Source of the DNA: an uncultured Planktomarina sp. | GTDB lineage: Bacteria; Pseudomonadota; Alphaproteobacteria; Rhodobacterales; Rhodobacteraceae | NCBI GenBank assembly: GCA_905182425.1 | Contig: CAJJBP010000009.1 | Coordinates: forward strand, 241,827-305,826 | Reading direction: 5' to 3' | Length of the DNA stretch: 64,000 bases | Shown here: in pieces, positions 9,952-19,506 of the stretch | Position numbering within the stretch: position 1 is the first letter of the stretch | Layout of the letters: every line of letters begins with the position of its first letter | Position numbers and translations under genes: made by a program | Notes under the pieces: generated by a model | The model's database searches: none | What the model was told of the DNA's origin: nothing | What the model saw: only the letters and a program-made list of their open reading frames with translations

Positions 9952-10755
9952 ATGGACAATAATGATCTGGTACACTTAAAAAACGGTGGCATTGAGCGGC
10001 TGTTGTATATCATGCGCCGATTACGTGATCCAAAGAGTGGATGTCCTTGGGATATCGAGCAGACATTTGAGACAATTGCCCCCTATACAATTGAAGAAGC
10101 CTATGAGGTAGCTGATGCCATTGAACGTGGGGATATGAACGATCTCAAAGGTGAACTTGGAGACCTTCTATTACAGACTGTTTATCACACCTCCATTGGC
10201 GAAGAAGAGGGTCACTTTACTTTTAATTCAGTAGCGGACGGAATTAGCGATAAAATGGTGGCGCGTCATCCGCATATTTTTGGAAATGAGTCACGAGAGA
10301 AATCGTCTGAGCAGCAAATTTTAGACTGGGAAACTATCAAAGCCGCAGAACGCGCAACTATTGCGCAAACTGGGGCTTTAGATGGAGTAGCTCGTGGACT
10401 TCCAGCATTTACTCGAGCTGTGAAATTACAGAACAGGGCAGCACGGGTAGGCTTTGATTGGCCTAAAGTCGAACAGGTTTTAGATAAGGTTGCAGAAGAA
10501 ATTACAGAGCTAAAGGATGCTACCACGCAAAAAAATCGCCATGAAGAATTTGGTGATTTAATGTTTGTAATGGCAAATTTAGCGCGACACTTAAGGATAG
10601 ATCCCGAACAGGCTTTACACGATTCATCAAATAAATTTATTAATAGATTTAGGTATGTAGAACTTAAACTTAAATCTTCAGGAAAAACTCCAATCCAGTC
10701 AAACTTACAGGAAATGGATGCGTTGTGGGATGAAGCAAAACAAAAAGAAAAGTAA
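9952..10755 (+). CDS. mazG: Nucleoside triphosphate pyrophosphohydrolase MazG
   Basis: Hydrolyses (d)NTPs to NMP and pyrophosphate as house-cleaning. The 267-residue protein has two MazG folds. The first has LRDPKSGCPWD at about 24-34 and the EEAYE...ELGDLLLQ metal motif. The second has EEITELKD...EEFGDLMF. The GGAG ahead of the ATG at 9952 supports this start. It is divergent from the M20 amidohydrolase gene. Confidence 0.95.
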   Translation: MDNNDLVHLKNGGIERLLYIMRRLRDPKSGCPWDIEQTFETIAPYTIEEAYEVADAIERGDMNDLKGELGDLLLQTVYHTSIGEEEGHFTFNSVADGISDKMVARHPHIFGNESREKSSEQQILDWETIKAAERATIAQTGALDGVARGLPAFTRAVKLQNRAARVGFDWPKVEQVLDKVAEEITELKDATTQKNRHEEFGDLMFVMANLARHLRIDPEQALHDSSNKFINRFRYVELKLKSSGKTPIQSNLQEMDALWDEAKQKEK

Positions 10756-10862
10756 CATTATTATTTTAATAGGTTATTGCATTAAAAGCCTTAGTATTTT
10801 AATCAGGTTTTAGTTTGCCGAAATGGTTTACGCTTATTAACTCACAACTCACGGAGACCTCC

Positions 10863-11870
10863 ATGAAACTTTCTTCGCTTGCCTTAACAATTTTGCTTAT
10901 GACACAAACAACAACTGCAAATTCACAGGAAGTGAATGTCTACTCTTACAGACAACCTGAGCTAATTCAGCCTCTGACCGATGCGTTCACTAAACGCACT
11001 GGCATAGCTGTAAACGTAGCTTTTCTAAAAAAAGGCTTAATTGAACGCTTAAAAGCCGAGGGAAGCCGAACTCCTGCTGATTTAGTATTTACAGTTGATA
11101 TCTCGCGCCTCAATGCCGTTGTAGAAGCAGGGCTAACTCAATCAGTGCAAAACGATTTTTTGTTAAAAAATATTCCATCTACCTACCGGGATCCCGACGG
11201 TCACTGGTTTGGATTAACAACCAGAGCTCGCATTATATACGCCTCTAAAACTCGTGTTTCTGAAGGCGAAGTGACAACATATGAAGATTTAGCATCTTCC
11301 AAATGGAAAGATCGTATCTGCACGCGTTCAGGAACACATGCCTACACGCTAGCACTCACTGCTGCCTACTTGCACCACCACGGGGAAGTGGAAACGCTAA
11401 ATTGGTTGGAAGGTTTAAAAGCAAATCTAGCGCAAAAGCCACAGGGCAATGATCGCGCTCAAGTTAAAGCTATTTGGGCCGGCGTTTGTGACATTTCACT
11501 TGGCAACACCTATTACATGGGCAAAATGCTAGGAAATCCAGACCAACGGGCTTGGGCCGAAAGCGTTACAGTCGAGTTCCCCGAATTTCAAAACGGCGGC
11601 ACACATGTAAATGTCTCTGGCCTGGCACTTACAAAATACGCCCCCAACCGCGACAATGCTATAGCCTTGATGGAATTTTTAGCCTCTCCAGAAGCTCAGG
11701 AAATTTACGCTTCAGACAATTTTGAATACCCGATTGCACCGGGCACAGAGGCAGACCCATTGGTAAAAAGCTGGGGTGATTTCACACCAGATAACGTTAA
11801 CCTGGCCGCTATCGCCAAACTACGTAGCGACGCTTTACGTTTGATGGAAGTTGTAGATTTTGATGGTTAA
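10863..11870 (+). CDS. Iron(III) ABC transporter substrate-binding protein (FbpA/FutA-like)
   Basis: A 335-residue periplasmic binding protein of the ferric-iron type. It has a signal peptide (MKLSSLALTILLMTQTTTAN, cleaved near SQE) and a mature start VNVYSYRQPELIQPL typical of the family. The adjacent tyrosines in GNTYYMGKM match the Tyr pair that binds Fe(III) in family members. The start at 10863 is preceded by GGAGACC; an upstream in-frame ATG at 10815 would spoil the signal peptide. No permease or ATPase gene is adjacent, so the partner genes must lie elsewhere. It is followed by a strong bidirectional terminator. Confidence 0.88.
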   Translation: MKLSSLALTILLMTQTTTANSQEVNVYSYRQPELIQPLTDAFTKRTGIAVNVAFLKKGLIERLKAEGSRTPADLVFTVDISRLNAVVEAGLTQSVQNDFLLKNIPSTYRDPDGHWFGLTTRARIIYASKTRVSEGEVTTYEDLASSKWKDRICTRSGTHAYTLALTAAYLHHHGEVETLNWLEGLKANLAQKPQGNDRAQVKAIWAGVCDISLGNTYYMGKMLGNPDQRAWAESVTVEFPEFQNGGTHVNVSGLALTKYAPNRDNAIALMEFLASPEAQEIYASDNFEYPIAPGTEADPLVKSWGDFTPDNVNLAAIAKLRSDALRLMEVVDFDG

Positions 11871-11907
11871 CCCAATCTTTTATTAATTAGTGGTAAATTG
11901 AAGCCTA

Positions 11908-11949
11908 TAAAAAAGGCGCCTTGGACAAATCCATTGCGCCTTTTATTTT
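11908..11949. terminator. Bidirectional intrinsic terminator between fbpA-like gene and cyclophilin
   Basis: A 9-bp perfect stem AAAAGGCGC (11911-11919) pairs with GCGCCTTTT (11936-11944) around a 16-base loop. T-rich flanks are present on both strands, so it can end both the fbpA-like transcript and the convergent cyclophilin transcript. Confidence 0.85.
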
Positions 11950-11963
11950 CAATATACTGATAC

Positions 11964-12512
11964 CTAATCAGTAACAATAACCTCCAGCATTTGATCTGGC
12001 ATGCCATCCACAGCGCCAGAGCCAGGCCGACCGAGTTTCAAAGAATCAACAAGATTCATGCCATCTGTAACCTGGCCCACAACAGTATATTGCCCATTCA
12101 GGTGATAGCCCGGCGCAAACATTATAAAGAATTGGCTGTTAGCACTGTTCGGACTTTGCGAACGTGCCATACCTACAACTCCACGATCAAACGGCACATT
12201 TGAAAATTCAGCAGTGATATTCGGAAGGTCAGACCCCCCTCGACCAGCCATAGACATATCATTTGGATCTTTGCCAAAACTCACATCGCCGGTTTGAGCC
12301 ATAAAACCAGGTATCACACGGTGAAATACCACCCCGTTATATCTGCCATCCGCCGCCAGAGTAGTAATCTGAGCCACGTGTAAAGGTGCGACATCTTCAA
12401 AAAGATCAATCTTGATTGTTCCATTCGCAGTTTCACCCAAAACCTGAATCTCCAAACCTGCTGAAAATGCAGGGCCAGCACTCAACATCAATGCCAAAAC
12501 CAGCCTACGCAT
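11964..12512 (-). CDS. Periplasmic cyclophilin-type peptidyl-prolyl cis-trans isomerase
   Basis: A 182-residue cyclophilin with a signal peptide ([19 protein letters not shown]), so it acts in the periplasm. Core motifs are [34 protein letters not shown] and a C-terminal QYTVVGQVTDGM. The true start is the ATG at 12512, which overlaps the stop of the cytoplasmic cyclophilin gene by eight bases. An upstream TTG gives a longer frame without a proper signal peptide. It forms a two-gene operon with ppiB. Confidence 0.93.
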   Translation of the reverse strand: MRRLVLALMLSAGPAFSAGLEIQVLGETANGTIKIDLFEDVAPLHVAQITTLAADGRYNGVVFHRVIPGFMAQTGDVSFGKDPNDMSMAGRGGSDLPNITAEFSNVPFDRGVVGMARSQSPNSANSQFFIMFAPGYHLNGQYTVVGQVTDGMNLVDSLKLGRPGSGAVDGMPDQMLEVIVTD

Positions 12513-13011
12513 CTGCAGCAACTTTAACACTTATCATACGATCAGGATTTTCAGCCGGCTCTCCCAGTTGGATCGCATCAACATGCTCCATGCCAGAAAT
12601 AACTCGGCCATAAACTGTATACTGTCCGTTCAAAAAGTTGTTATCACTGAAGTTTATGAAAAACTGGCTATTTGCAGAATTTGGGTTTTGAGAGCGGGCC
12701 GCTCCCAAAGAACCGCGATCATGTGGCAGTTTTGAAAACTCCGCTGTCAGATCTGGCAGATCTGATGATCCAGTGCCGGCCATACGCAGGTTAAAACCGT
12801 CTTCCATATCACCATACTGGACGTCGCCAGTCTGTGCCATAAACCCCTCAATTACACGATGGAAAGCCACATTATCGTATTGACCAGAGCGTGCAAGATC
12901 TTTCATTCGCGCTGTGTGTAGGGGGGCCACATCGGCCAAAAGTTCGACGGTAACTGTGCCATTCTTCAGTTCAATAAGAATTGTGTTTTCAGGATCTTTA
13001 ATCTTGGCCAT
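12505..13011 (-). CDS. ppiB: Cytoplasmic cyclophilin-type peptidyl-prolyl cis-trans isomerase
   Basis: A 168-residue cyclophilin without signal peptide, so cytoplasmic. It carries [34 protein letters not shown] and [13 protein letters not shown]. It catalyses proline isomerisation during folding. It lies upstream of, and overlaps, the periplasmic paralogue, so the pair probably arose by duplication. An ATG at 13011 preceded by GGAGCGCCC starts the gene. It is divergent from pgk. Confidence 0.93.
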   Translation of the reverse strand: MAKIKDPENTILIELKNGTVTVELLADVAPLHTARMKDLARSGQYDNVAFHRVIEGFMAQTGDVQYGDMEDGFNLRMAGTGSSDLPDLTAEFSKLPHDRGSLGAARSQNPNSANSQFFINFSDNNFLNGQYTVYGRVISGMEHVDAIQLGEPAENPDRMISVKVAADA

Positions 13012-13132
13012 TGGGCGCTCCTTTTATATTTGTGGCTTCTTAATGAGAATTGAAGCAAAGGAAAAGACCCAACCGGTTGACCTAAGCATAAATATCGAGT
13101 GTTACAAAGGCATTCACCAGAGGAGAGCGGTT

Positions 13133-14311
13133 ATGGGCTGGAATAAACTAGAAGATTTGGACCTAAAGGGAAAGCGTGTTTTGACACGTGTCGACATCAA
13201 TGTGCCAGTCGAAAATGGAATTGTAACAGACACGACCCGCATCGACCGTTTAGTGCCAACAGTACATCATATTCTCAAAGCTGGTGGCACACCCGTTCTG
13301 ATTGCACATTTTGGTCGACCAAAGGGCAAATTTGTAAACGAGATGTCACTCAAAATAACGCTTCCAGCAATGGAAGCAGCACTTCGCGCACCGGTAAAAT
13401 TCACGACACTAGACGCCGCCCCTGAGACAATCGCGTTTGCTAAAAACCAAGTGGTAATGCTCGAGAACATTCGTTTTGAGCCTGGTGAAGAAACGAACAA
13501 TATTAATTTGGCACAACGACTGGCTGATTTGGGTGATGTATATTGCAATGATGCCTTCTCGGCTTCACATCGCGCGCATGCATCGACAGAAGCAATTGCT
13601 AGGTTAAGGCCTGCATGCGCTGGAATATTGATGACCGCTGAGCTCAATGCTCTCCAAGCGGCTCTTGGCACACCAAAGCGGCCTGTTGTGGCATTGGTCG
13701 GTGGTGCAAAAGTTTCCAGTAAGCTAAAGCTTTTGGATAATATTGTAGGCAAAGTCGACCACTTAGTTGTGGGTGGCGGTATGGCAAATACATTTCTCGC
13801 CGCGATAGGTCATAATGTTGGGAGAAGCCTGTGTGAACATGACTTAGCAGACACCGCACGCGAGATTTTAACAAAAGCGAAAGCTCAAGGATGTGACATT
13901 ATTTTACCAAAAGATATTGTAGTTGCCAGTGAGTTTGTAGCGAATGCATCGCACGAGACGGTGGCTTCATCCGACTGTCCTGCCGGAGCAATGATACTCG
14001 ACGCAGGGCCAGAAACCGTGGCACAAATTACTGAGTGTTTAGCTAAAGCAAAAACTCTAATTTGGAACGGGCCTCTAGGCGCTTTCGAGATAGAACCCTT
14101 TGACCAAGCAACAAATGCCACAGCAGAAGCCGCAGCGTCAATGACAAGAGCCGGTAACTTAATTTCAGTGGCTGGCGGCGGCGATACTGTTGCAGCTTTG
14201 AACCAAGCCGGGGCCACTGAGTCCTTTTCCTATATTTCAACTGCAGGTGGTGCATTTCTGGCGTGGATGGAGGGCAAGACCCTTCCCGGGGTTGCTGCTT
14301 TAATTAAGTAA
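13133..14311 (+). CDS. pgk: Phosphoglycerate kinase
   Basis: Interconverts 1,3-bisphosphoglycerate + ADP and 3-phosphoglycerate + ATP in glycolysis/gluconeogenesis. The 392-residue protein has [11 protein letters not shown] near the N-terminus, the substrate motif [21 protein letters not shown] in the hinge region and the C-terminal nucleotide motif [12 protein letters not shown]. The ATG at 13133 is preceded by AGGAGAG. The open frame extends upstream, but that extension has no family similarity. It is followed by a class I aldolase after about 80 bases. Confidence 0.97.
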   Translation: MGWNKLEDLDLKGKRVLTRVDINVPVENGIVTDTTRIDRLVPTVHHILKAGGTPVLIAHFGRPKGKFVNEMSLKITLPAMEAALRAPVKFTTLDAAPETIAFAKNQVVMLENIRFEPGEETNNINLAQRLADLGDVYCNDAFSASHRAHASTEAIARLRPACAGILMTAELNALQAALGTPKRPVVALVGGAKVSSKLKLLDNIVGKVDHLVVGGGMANTFLAAIGHNVGRSLCEHDLADTAREILTKAKAQGCDIILPKDIVVASEFVANASHETVASSDCPAGAMILDAGPETVAQITECLAKAKTLIWNGPLGAFEIEPFDQATNATAEAAASMTRAGNLISVAGGGDTVAALNQAGATESFSYISTAGGAFLAWMEGKTLPGVAALIK

Positions 14312-14393
14312 TATTTATTAATTCAATATGTTAGCGCCAACATTGTTGAAAATTATAACCAAGCCTCCTAAACATTTTTTATGCAAAGAACAT

Positions 14394-15299
14394 ATGGGGT
14401 ACGGCGTGGCGCAACAAGAACAACTCGAAATTATACGCGCGGGGCGTGGTTTCATTGCGGCGTTGGATCAATCAGGTGGCTCCACCCCAAAAGCCTTAAC
14501 GGCATATGGAGTTAGCACGGATGATTATATTGACGATGAACAAATGTATGATCAAATACATGAAATGCGCATGCGAATTGTGTGTGCACCAGATTTTACC
14601 GGCAACAAAGTCATTGGGGCGATTTTGTTTGAAAACACAATGGACAGGACAATCTGTGGCCTTCCTAGTCCAAAATACCTTTGGGAAGACCGAGGCGTGG
14701 TGCCCTTTTTGAAAGTCGACAAAGGCCTTTTGCCATTGAGTGACGGCGTCCAGCTAATGAAGCCTATTTCCAACCTTGAGGTTTTACTTAAACGCGCCTC
14801 TGATCTTGGTGTTTTTGGGACAAAAATGCGATCGTTGATTGATGAAGCGAATCCTCAAGGCATCCAAAAGATCATTGCCCAACAATTTGATTTAGCAGCA
14901 AAAATATCAAACCACGGATTAATGCCAATAATTGAGCCCGAAATTTCAATCAATATATCGGATAAAACGGATGCCGAGGATATGCTTAAGGCTACTTTAA
15001 ATGAGGCGCTGGACGCCCTTCCCGTTGATCAATATGTAATGCTGAAATTAACACTACCAGAAAATGCAAACCACTATCGCACAATTGTTGAACACCCGAA
15101 CGTTTTGTCTACCGTCGCCTTGTCCGGAGGATACGATCGCAAAGAGGCTAATTCCCGTCTTGCCCAAAACTCCGGCATGATTGCGAGCTTCTCAAGAGCC
15201 TTAACAGAAGGCTTATCTGCTCACCAAAATACCGCTTCTTTTAATGCAGTCTTGTCTGAAACAATCAACAGTATCTACCAAGCGTCAATTTCTGATTAA
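14394..15299 (+). CDS. fda: Class I fructose-bisphosphate aldolase
   Basis: Cleaves or forms fructose 1,6-bisphosphate through a lysine Schiff base. The 301-residue protein has FIAALDQSGGSTPKAL at the N-terminus, ILFENTMDR, and VMLKLTLPE, where the lysine is the likely Schiff-base residue. The late SGGYDRKEAN motif binds phosphate. The start is uncertain: ATG 14394 is used here, and GTG 14406 is an in-frame alternative. It lies behind pgk, so two glycolytic/gluconeogenic genes sit together before ftsB-pdh. Confidence 0.9.
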   Translation: MGYGVAQQEQLEIIRAGRGFIAALDQSGGSTPKALTAYGVSTDDYIDDEQMYDQIHEMRMRIVCAPDFTGNKVIGAILFENTMDRTICGLPSPKYLWEDRGVVPFLKVDKGLLPLSDGVQLMKPISNLEVLLKRASDLGVFGTKMRSLIDEANPQGIQKIIAQQFDLAAKISNHGLMPIIEPEISINISDKTDAEDMLKATLNEALDALPVDQYVMLKLTLPENANHYRTIVEHPNVLSTVALSGGYDRKEANSRLAQNSGMIASFSRALTEGLSAHQNTASFNAVLSETINSIYQASISD

Positions 15300-15377
15300 A
15301 AGTGCGAATCAGGGGATTCACAGTGGAATAAATTTGTGCAATAAGGCTTCGAGGCCCGCAAGAGGCATGAGGCAAAG

Positions 15378-15677
15378 ATGGCAGGAAAAATAGCACCCCC
15401 AATAGGTCCAGTGGCCGTAACGATGGTTTCATTGACCCTCGCCGCTTATTTCTGTTTTTCTGCCATCCAGGGCGACTACGGCGTGCTACGTCGTGCACAT
15501 TACATAGCCGAAGCCGACGATCTTCAGGAAAATTTAGATCAGTTAAAAGCATCAATTAAGCACCTGGAAAATAAAACGTTACGGCTCTCTGATCATTATC
15601 TTGACTTAGATTTACTCGACCAGCAGGCACGAATTTTATTAGGTTACATTAGGCCAGACGAAATTGTAATCCAATAA
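15378..15677 (+). CDS. ftsB: Septum formation initiator FtsB/DivIC family protein
   Basis: A 99-residue single-span membrane protein. It has a short cytoplasmic N-terminus, a transmembrane segment at about 13-30 and a periplasmic coiled coil at about 45-75 (LQENLDQLKASIKHLENKTL). The C-terminal RILLGYIRPDEIVI motif is typical of alphaproteobacterial FtsB-like proteins. It is part of the divisome (FtsQBL). Its place directly before pdhA is conserved in Rhodobacterales, where enolase often precedes it; here it is aldolase. Confidence 0.85.
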   Translation: MAGKIAPPIGPVAVTMVSLTLAAYFCFSAIQGDYGVLRRAHYIAEADDLQENLDQLKASIKHLENKTLRLSDHYLDLDLLDQQARILLGYIRPDEIVIQ

Positions 15678-15758
15678 GATCAAAATAAGCGGTTGTTTTT
15701 AAAGCAAAATAATATTTTAAATAAAGTGTTTTTCATTCCTGGTCTTTTTATGATATAG

Positions 15759-15778
15759 ATAGTTTAACGCTAAACTAT
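15759..15778. promoter_or_regulatory. 8-bp inverted repeat just upstream of pdhA
   Basis: ATAGTTTA (15759-15766) and TAAACTAT (15771-15778) form a perfect inverted repeat with a 4-base spacer ACGC. It lies 17 bases before the pdhA start and just ahead of the AAGAGG ribosome-binding site. It could be an operator for a dimeric regulator or a leader hairpin. The repeat is seen directly; the role is inference. Confidence 0.5.
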
Positions 15779-15795
15779 ATTTTCAAGAGGTCCTG

Positions 15796-16794
15796 ATGGC
15801 TGCTAAAAAAACAAGCAAGGCAAATGTCTCAAAAGAGCAACTGCTACATTTTTACCGTGAAATGCTGCTCATCAGGCGTTTCGAAGAAAAAGCCGGCCAA
15901 CTATACGGAATGGGTTTAATTGGTGGTTTTTGCCACCTCTATATCGGTCAAGAGGCGGTTGTGGTAGGATTGGAAGCCGCTGCTGAGGAAGGTGACAAGC
16001 GAGTAACCTCCTACCGAGATCACGGTCACATGCTAGCTTGCGGCATGGAGGCTGACGGCGTGATGGCCGAATTGACTGGCCGCAGCGGTGGATACTCAAA
16101 GGGTAAGGGAGGCTCCATGCACATGTTTTCAAAAGAAAAACATTTTTATGGTGGCCATGGTATAGTGGGTGCTCAGGTTCCCATCGGCGCAGGTTTAGCT
16201 TTTGCCGATAAGTATCTAGACAATAGCCGTGTCACGTTTGCTTATTTTGGCGATGGCGCAGCGAACCAAGGACAAGTTTATGAAACCTTCAACATGGCAG
16301 CACTTTGGGATCTTCCCGTTGTATTCGTAATTGAAAATAATCAGTATGCCATGGGAACAGCACAGCAGCGTTCTACTTCATCCGCAGAGATATACGAGCG
16401 AGGCAAGGCTTTCGGTATACCAGGTGAAGCCGTCGATGGAATGGATGTTTTAGCCGTAAAAGCTGCGGGTGACACAGCCGTGGCGCACTGTAGGTCCGGG
16501 AAAGGCCCATATATTCTTGAAATCAAGACGTATCGCTACCGAGGGCACTCAATGTCGGATCCAGCAAAGTACAGGACCCGTGAAGAAGTTCAAAAAGTAC
16601 GCGAGGAAAAAGATGCAATTGAGCATGTGCGAGATCTTCTCTTGACTGGCAAGCATGTAAGCGAAGACGATCTCAAAGCAATCGATAAAATTATCAAAGC
16701 TATTGTAAACAAAAGTGCAGAGTTTGCAAAAGATAGTCCTGAGCCCGCCCTGGAAGAGTTGTGGACAGATATTTATGCAAAGGTGGAGGCTTGA
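15796..16794 (+). CDS. pdhA: Pyruvate dehydrogenase E1 component, alpha subunit
   Basis: E1 alpha binds thiamine diphosphate and, with E1 beta, decarboxylates pyruvate and acetylates lipoyl-E2. The 332-residue protein has LLIRRFEEKAGQLYGMG, the GKGGSMHMF segment and the ThDP motif GDGAANQGQVYETFNMA...ENNQ. The phosphorylation-loop-like YRYRGHSMSDPAKYR is also present. The start is an ATG after AAGAGGTCCTG. It is the first gene of the pdhA-pdhB-pdhC operon. Confidence 0.97.
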   Translation: MAAKKTSKANVSKEQLLHFYREMLLIRRFEEKAGQLYGMGLIGGFCHLYIGQEAVVVGLEAAAEEGDKRVTSYRDHGHMLACGMEADGVMAELTGRSGGYSKGKGGSMHMFSKEKHFYGGHGIVGAQVPIGAGLAFADKYLDNSRVTFAYFGDGAANQGQVYETFNMAALWDLPVVFVIENNQYAMGTAQQRSTSSAEIYERGKAFGIPGEAVDGMDVLAVKAAGDTAVAHCRSGKGPYILEIKTYRYRGHSMSDPAKYRTREEVQKVREEKDAIEHVRDLLLTGKHVSEDDLKAIDKIIKAIVNKSAEFAKDSPEPALEELWTDIYAKVEA

Positions 16795-16797
16795 ACT

Positions 16798-18156
16798 ATG
16801 GCTATTGAAATTTTAATGCCCGCACTGTCGCCCACAATGGAAGAAGGCACATTGTCCAAATGGATGGTTGGGGAAGGAGACCAGGTAAGTTCTGGAGATA
16901 TATTGGCCGAAATTGAAACCGACAAAGCCACAATGGAATTTGAAGCCGTAGACGAAGGCATCATCGGAAAAATCCTAATTTCTGAGGGCACTTCTGGCAT
17001 TTTAGTGAATTCTACAATAGCTGTTTTGCTTGAAGAAGGCGAAACTATTGAAGACGTACACTTGCCACAAAAAACCGTCGTGGTTGCTACTATAGGTTTT
17101 GAGACAGAAGCTGAACCCGTTTCCAACCCACAATCTTTTCCTGTGGTAGAACCAAATGTTCCAGTTGGAACAAACTATAAATCCCAAACAGTACGTGAAG
17201 CAATACGTGAGGCCATGTCCGAAGAAATGAGACGCGATGAGACGGTCTACTTGATGGGCGAGGAGGTCGCAGAATATCAGGGGGCCTATAAAATTTCTCA
17301 GGGTATGCTAGATGAATTTGGATCAAAGCGAGTTATTGATACGCCAATTACAGAACATGGGTTCGCTGGGATTGCTGTTGGCGCTTCGTTTGGAGGGCTG
17401 CGGCCAATCGTTGAGTTCATGACTTTTAATTTTGCAATGCAAGCAATGGATCAAATCATAAACTCAGCCGCAAAGACACTATATATGTCTGGTGGCCAAA
17501 TGGGTGCCCCAATGGTATTCCGTGGCCCTAACGGTGCTGCGGCGCGTGTCGGTGCGCAACATAGTCAAGATTATGCAGCATGGTATGCTCATATTCCTGG
17601 CCTTAAAGTTGTACAGCCCTATTCAGCGGCAGATGCTAAAGGCCTCTTAAAATCAGCAATTCGTGATCCAAATCCTGTTATCTTTTTGGAAAATGAAATT
17701 TTATACGGTCAAAGTTTCGAAGTGCCTGACTTGCCAGATTATACTGTGCCTTTGGGAAAAGCTCGTATTTGGCGAGAAGGTGACGACATCACTTTAGTCA
17801 GCTTTGGAATTGGTATGAAATACACTTTGGAAGCCGCTGACATATTAGCAGAAATGGGTGTGGCTGCCGAGGTTATTGACCTGCGATGCCTCCGACCTTT
17901 AGATACAAAAACTGTCATAAATTCAGTGAAGAAAACAAATCGTTGTGTAACGATTGAGGAAGGCTTCCCAGTCTGTTCAATTGGTAACCATATTGCAGCA
18001 GTTTTAATGCAAGAAGCTTTTGATTATCTTGATGCACCGGTTATAAATTGTACAGGTAAAGATGTGCCAATGCCCTACGCCGCAAACCTTGAAAAACTTG
18101 CTCTAATCACTACCAAAGAAGTGATAACTGCTGCTAAATCTGTTCTCTATCGTTAA
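16798..18156 (+). CDS. pdhB: Pyruvate dehydrogenase E1 component, beta subunit with fused lipoyl domain
   Basis: A 452-residue E1 beta that carries an N-terminal lipoyl domain (about 1-78, lipoylated Lys in [11 protein letters not shown]), a linker, and the transketolase-like E1 beta core from about residue 130 ([16 protein letters not shown]). Typical core motifs are [31 protein letters not shown] and the C-terminal [10 protein letters not shown]. The lipoyl fusion is a known alphaproteobacterial arrangement. It starts 4 bases after pdhA. Confidence 0.97.
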   Translation: MAIEILMPALSPTMEEGTLSKWMVGEGDQVSSGDILAEIETDKATMEFEAVDEGIIGKILISEGTSGILVNSTIAVLLEEGETIEDVHLPQKTVVVATIGFETEAEPVSNPQSFPVVEPNVPVGTNYKSQTVREAIREAMSEEMRRDETVYLMGEEVAEYQGAYKISQGMLDEFGSKRVIDTPITEHGFAGIAVGASFGGLRPIVEFMTFNFAMQAMDQIINSAAKTLYMSGGQMGAPMVFRGPNGAAARVGAQHSQDYAAWYAHIPGLKVVQPYSAADAKGLLKSAIRDPNPVIFLENEILYGQSFEVPDLPDYTVPLGKARIWREGDDITLVSFGIGMKYTLEAADILAEMGVAAEVIDLRCLRPLDTKTVINSVKKTNRCVTIEEGFPVCSIGNHIAAVLMQEAFDYLDAPVINCTGKDVPMPYAANLEKLALITTKEVITAAKSVLYR

Positions 18157-18166
18157 GGATCGCACT

Positions 18167-19441
18167 ATGGCACTTGAAATTCTTATGCCCGCCCTTTCCC
18201 CGACAATGGAGGAAGGCACATTAACTAAATGGTTAGTTGCTGAAGGAGATGTTGTACGTTCAGGCGATTTACTAGCAGAAATTGAAACTGACAAAGCCAT
18301 AATGGAATTTGAAGCCGTTGATGAGGGTACAATTGGTAAACTTTTGATTCCTGAAGGAACTGCAAACGTAAAGGTGAATTCGGCGATTGCACTACTTCTA
18401 GAAGATGGGGATGCACCAGATGAAACCGCGCGCCCTGCAGCCGATGCGGTTGTAAAGGCTCCTACAATAGTTCCACCACCATCAATAACGCCTCTCGGCG
18501 AGAAACTCGTAAAGTCCACGAACACTGGACCACGTATTTTTTCATCACCATTAGCGCGTAGAATAGCTAGAGATAAGGGACTGGACTTAAATAAAATTAC
18601 AGGGTCTGGTCCAAGAGGGCGAATTATAAAAGCAGACCTAAGTAACAAAAATTTAACGGGCTTTTTAACTCCTGCAGTCACGTCACAGGTTAGCAGTGCT
18701 CAACCAGCTCTTTTAGAAGCGTCATCGATTGAAGCAATTTATGAGGGGCGGACTTACGAAACTATAGCATTAGATGGGATGCGTAAAATAATTGCGACAC
18801 GTTTGACAGAGGCTAAGCAAACTATTCCACATTTTTATCTTCGCCGCGATATCCAACTTGATGAGTTATTAATAGCAAGGTCAAAGATCAATAAACAGCT
18901 TGGGAAACGCGGGATCAAAGTTTCAGTCAATGACTTCATTATCAAAGCCTGTGCCTTAGCTTTACAAGCTGTACCTACCGCAAACTCTATTTGGGCAGGA
19001 GATCGAATCTTAAAAATGAAAGCCTCCGATGTGGCCGTGGCCGTGGCAATTGAAGGTGGTTTGTTCACTCCAGTGCTGCAAGACGCAGAAGATAAGTCGC
19101 TTTCTCATCTCGCAACTGAAATGAAAGATTTGGCTGAACGTGCGCGAAGTCGAAAGTTGGCCCCGCATGAATATCAAGGTGGCAGTTTTGCAATTTCGAA
19201 CCTGGGCATGATGGGCGTTGATAATTTTGACGCCGTAATCAACCCTCCCCACGGAGCAATATTAGCAGTTGGCGCTGGCAAGAAAAAAGCTGTCGTTCTG
19301 GAAGATGGTTCATTAGGCGTGGCGACAGTTATGTCCGTGACTATGTCAGTGGACCACCGGGTAATTGACGGAGCTTTGGGCGCAGAGTTACTCCAAGAAA
19401 TCGTAAATAACTTAGAAAATCCGTTTTGCTTGTTTGCTTAG
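18167..19441 (+). CDS. pdhC: Pyruvate dehydrogenase E2, dihydrolipoamide acetyltransferase
   Basis: The E2 core transfers acetyl groups to CoA. The 424-residue protein has one lipoyl domain (1-78, Lys in [11 protein letters not shown]) nearly identical to that of pdhB. A peripheral E1/E3-binding domain follows (about 122-158, [17 protein letters not shown]). The acyltransferase domain (from about 195) ends in the active-site motif [13 protein letters not shown]. No E3 (lpd) gene follows; a convergent cysE comes next. Confidence 0.97.
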   Translation: MALEILMPALSPTMEEGTLTKWLVAEGDVVRSGDLLAEIETDKAIMEFEAVDEGTIGKLLIPEGTANVKVNSAIALLLEDGDAPDETARPAADAVVKAPTIVPPPSITPLGEKLVKSTNTGPRIFSSPLARRIARDKGLDLNKITGSGPRGRIIKADLSNKNLTGFLTPAVTSQVSSAQPALLEASSIEAIYEGRTYETIALDGMRKIIATRLTEAKQTIPHFYLRRDIQLDELLIARSKINKQLGKRGIKVSVNDFIIKACALALQAVPTANSIWAGDRILKMKASDVAVAVAIEGGLFTPVLQDAEDKSLSHLATEMKDLAERARSRKLAPHEYQGGSFAISNLGMMGVDNFDAVINPPHGAILAVGAGKKKAVVLEDGSLGVATVMSVTMSVDHRVIDGALGAELLQEIVNNLENPFCLFA

Positions 19442-19483
19442 TGCTGAAAATCATTAAACGGAATAGCCCTAAAACAGCACTTT
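19440..19483. terminator. Possible terminator hairpin between pdhC and cysE
   Basis: AGTGCTG (19440-19446) can pair with CAGCACT (19475-19481) around a long loop of 28 bases, followed by TTATTATATTG. It is in the right place between convergent genes, but the long loop makes it a weak call. Confidence 0.35.
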
Positions 19484-19506
19484 ATTATATTGTATATTTA
19501 GTTTTT

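Noticed and set aside
16798..18156. Lipoyl domain fused to E1 beta as a novel fusion
   Set aside because: This is a known alphaproteobacterial arrangement of pdhB.
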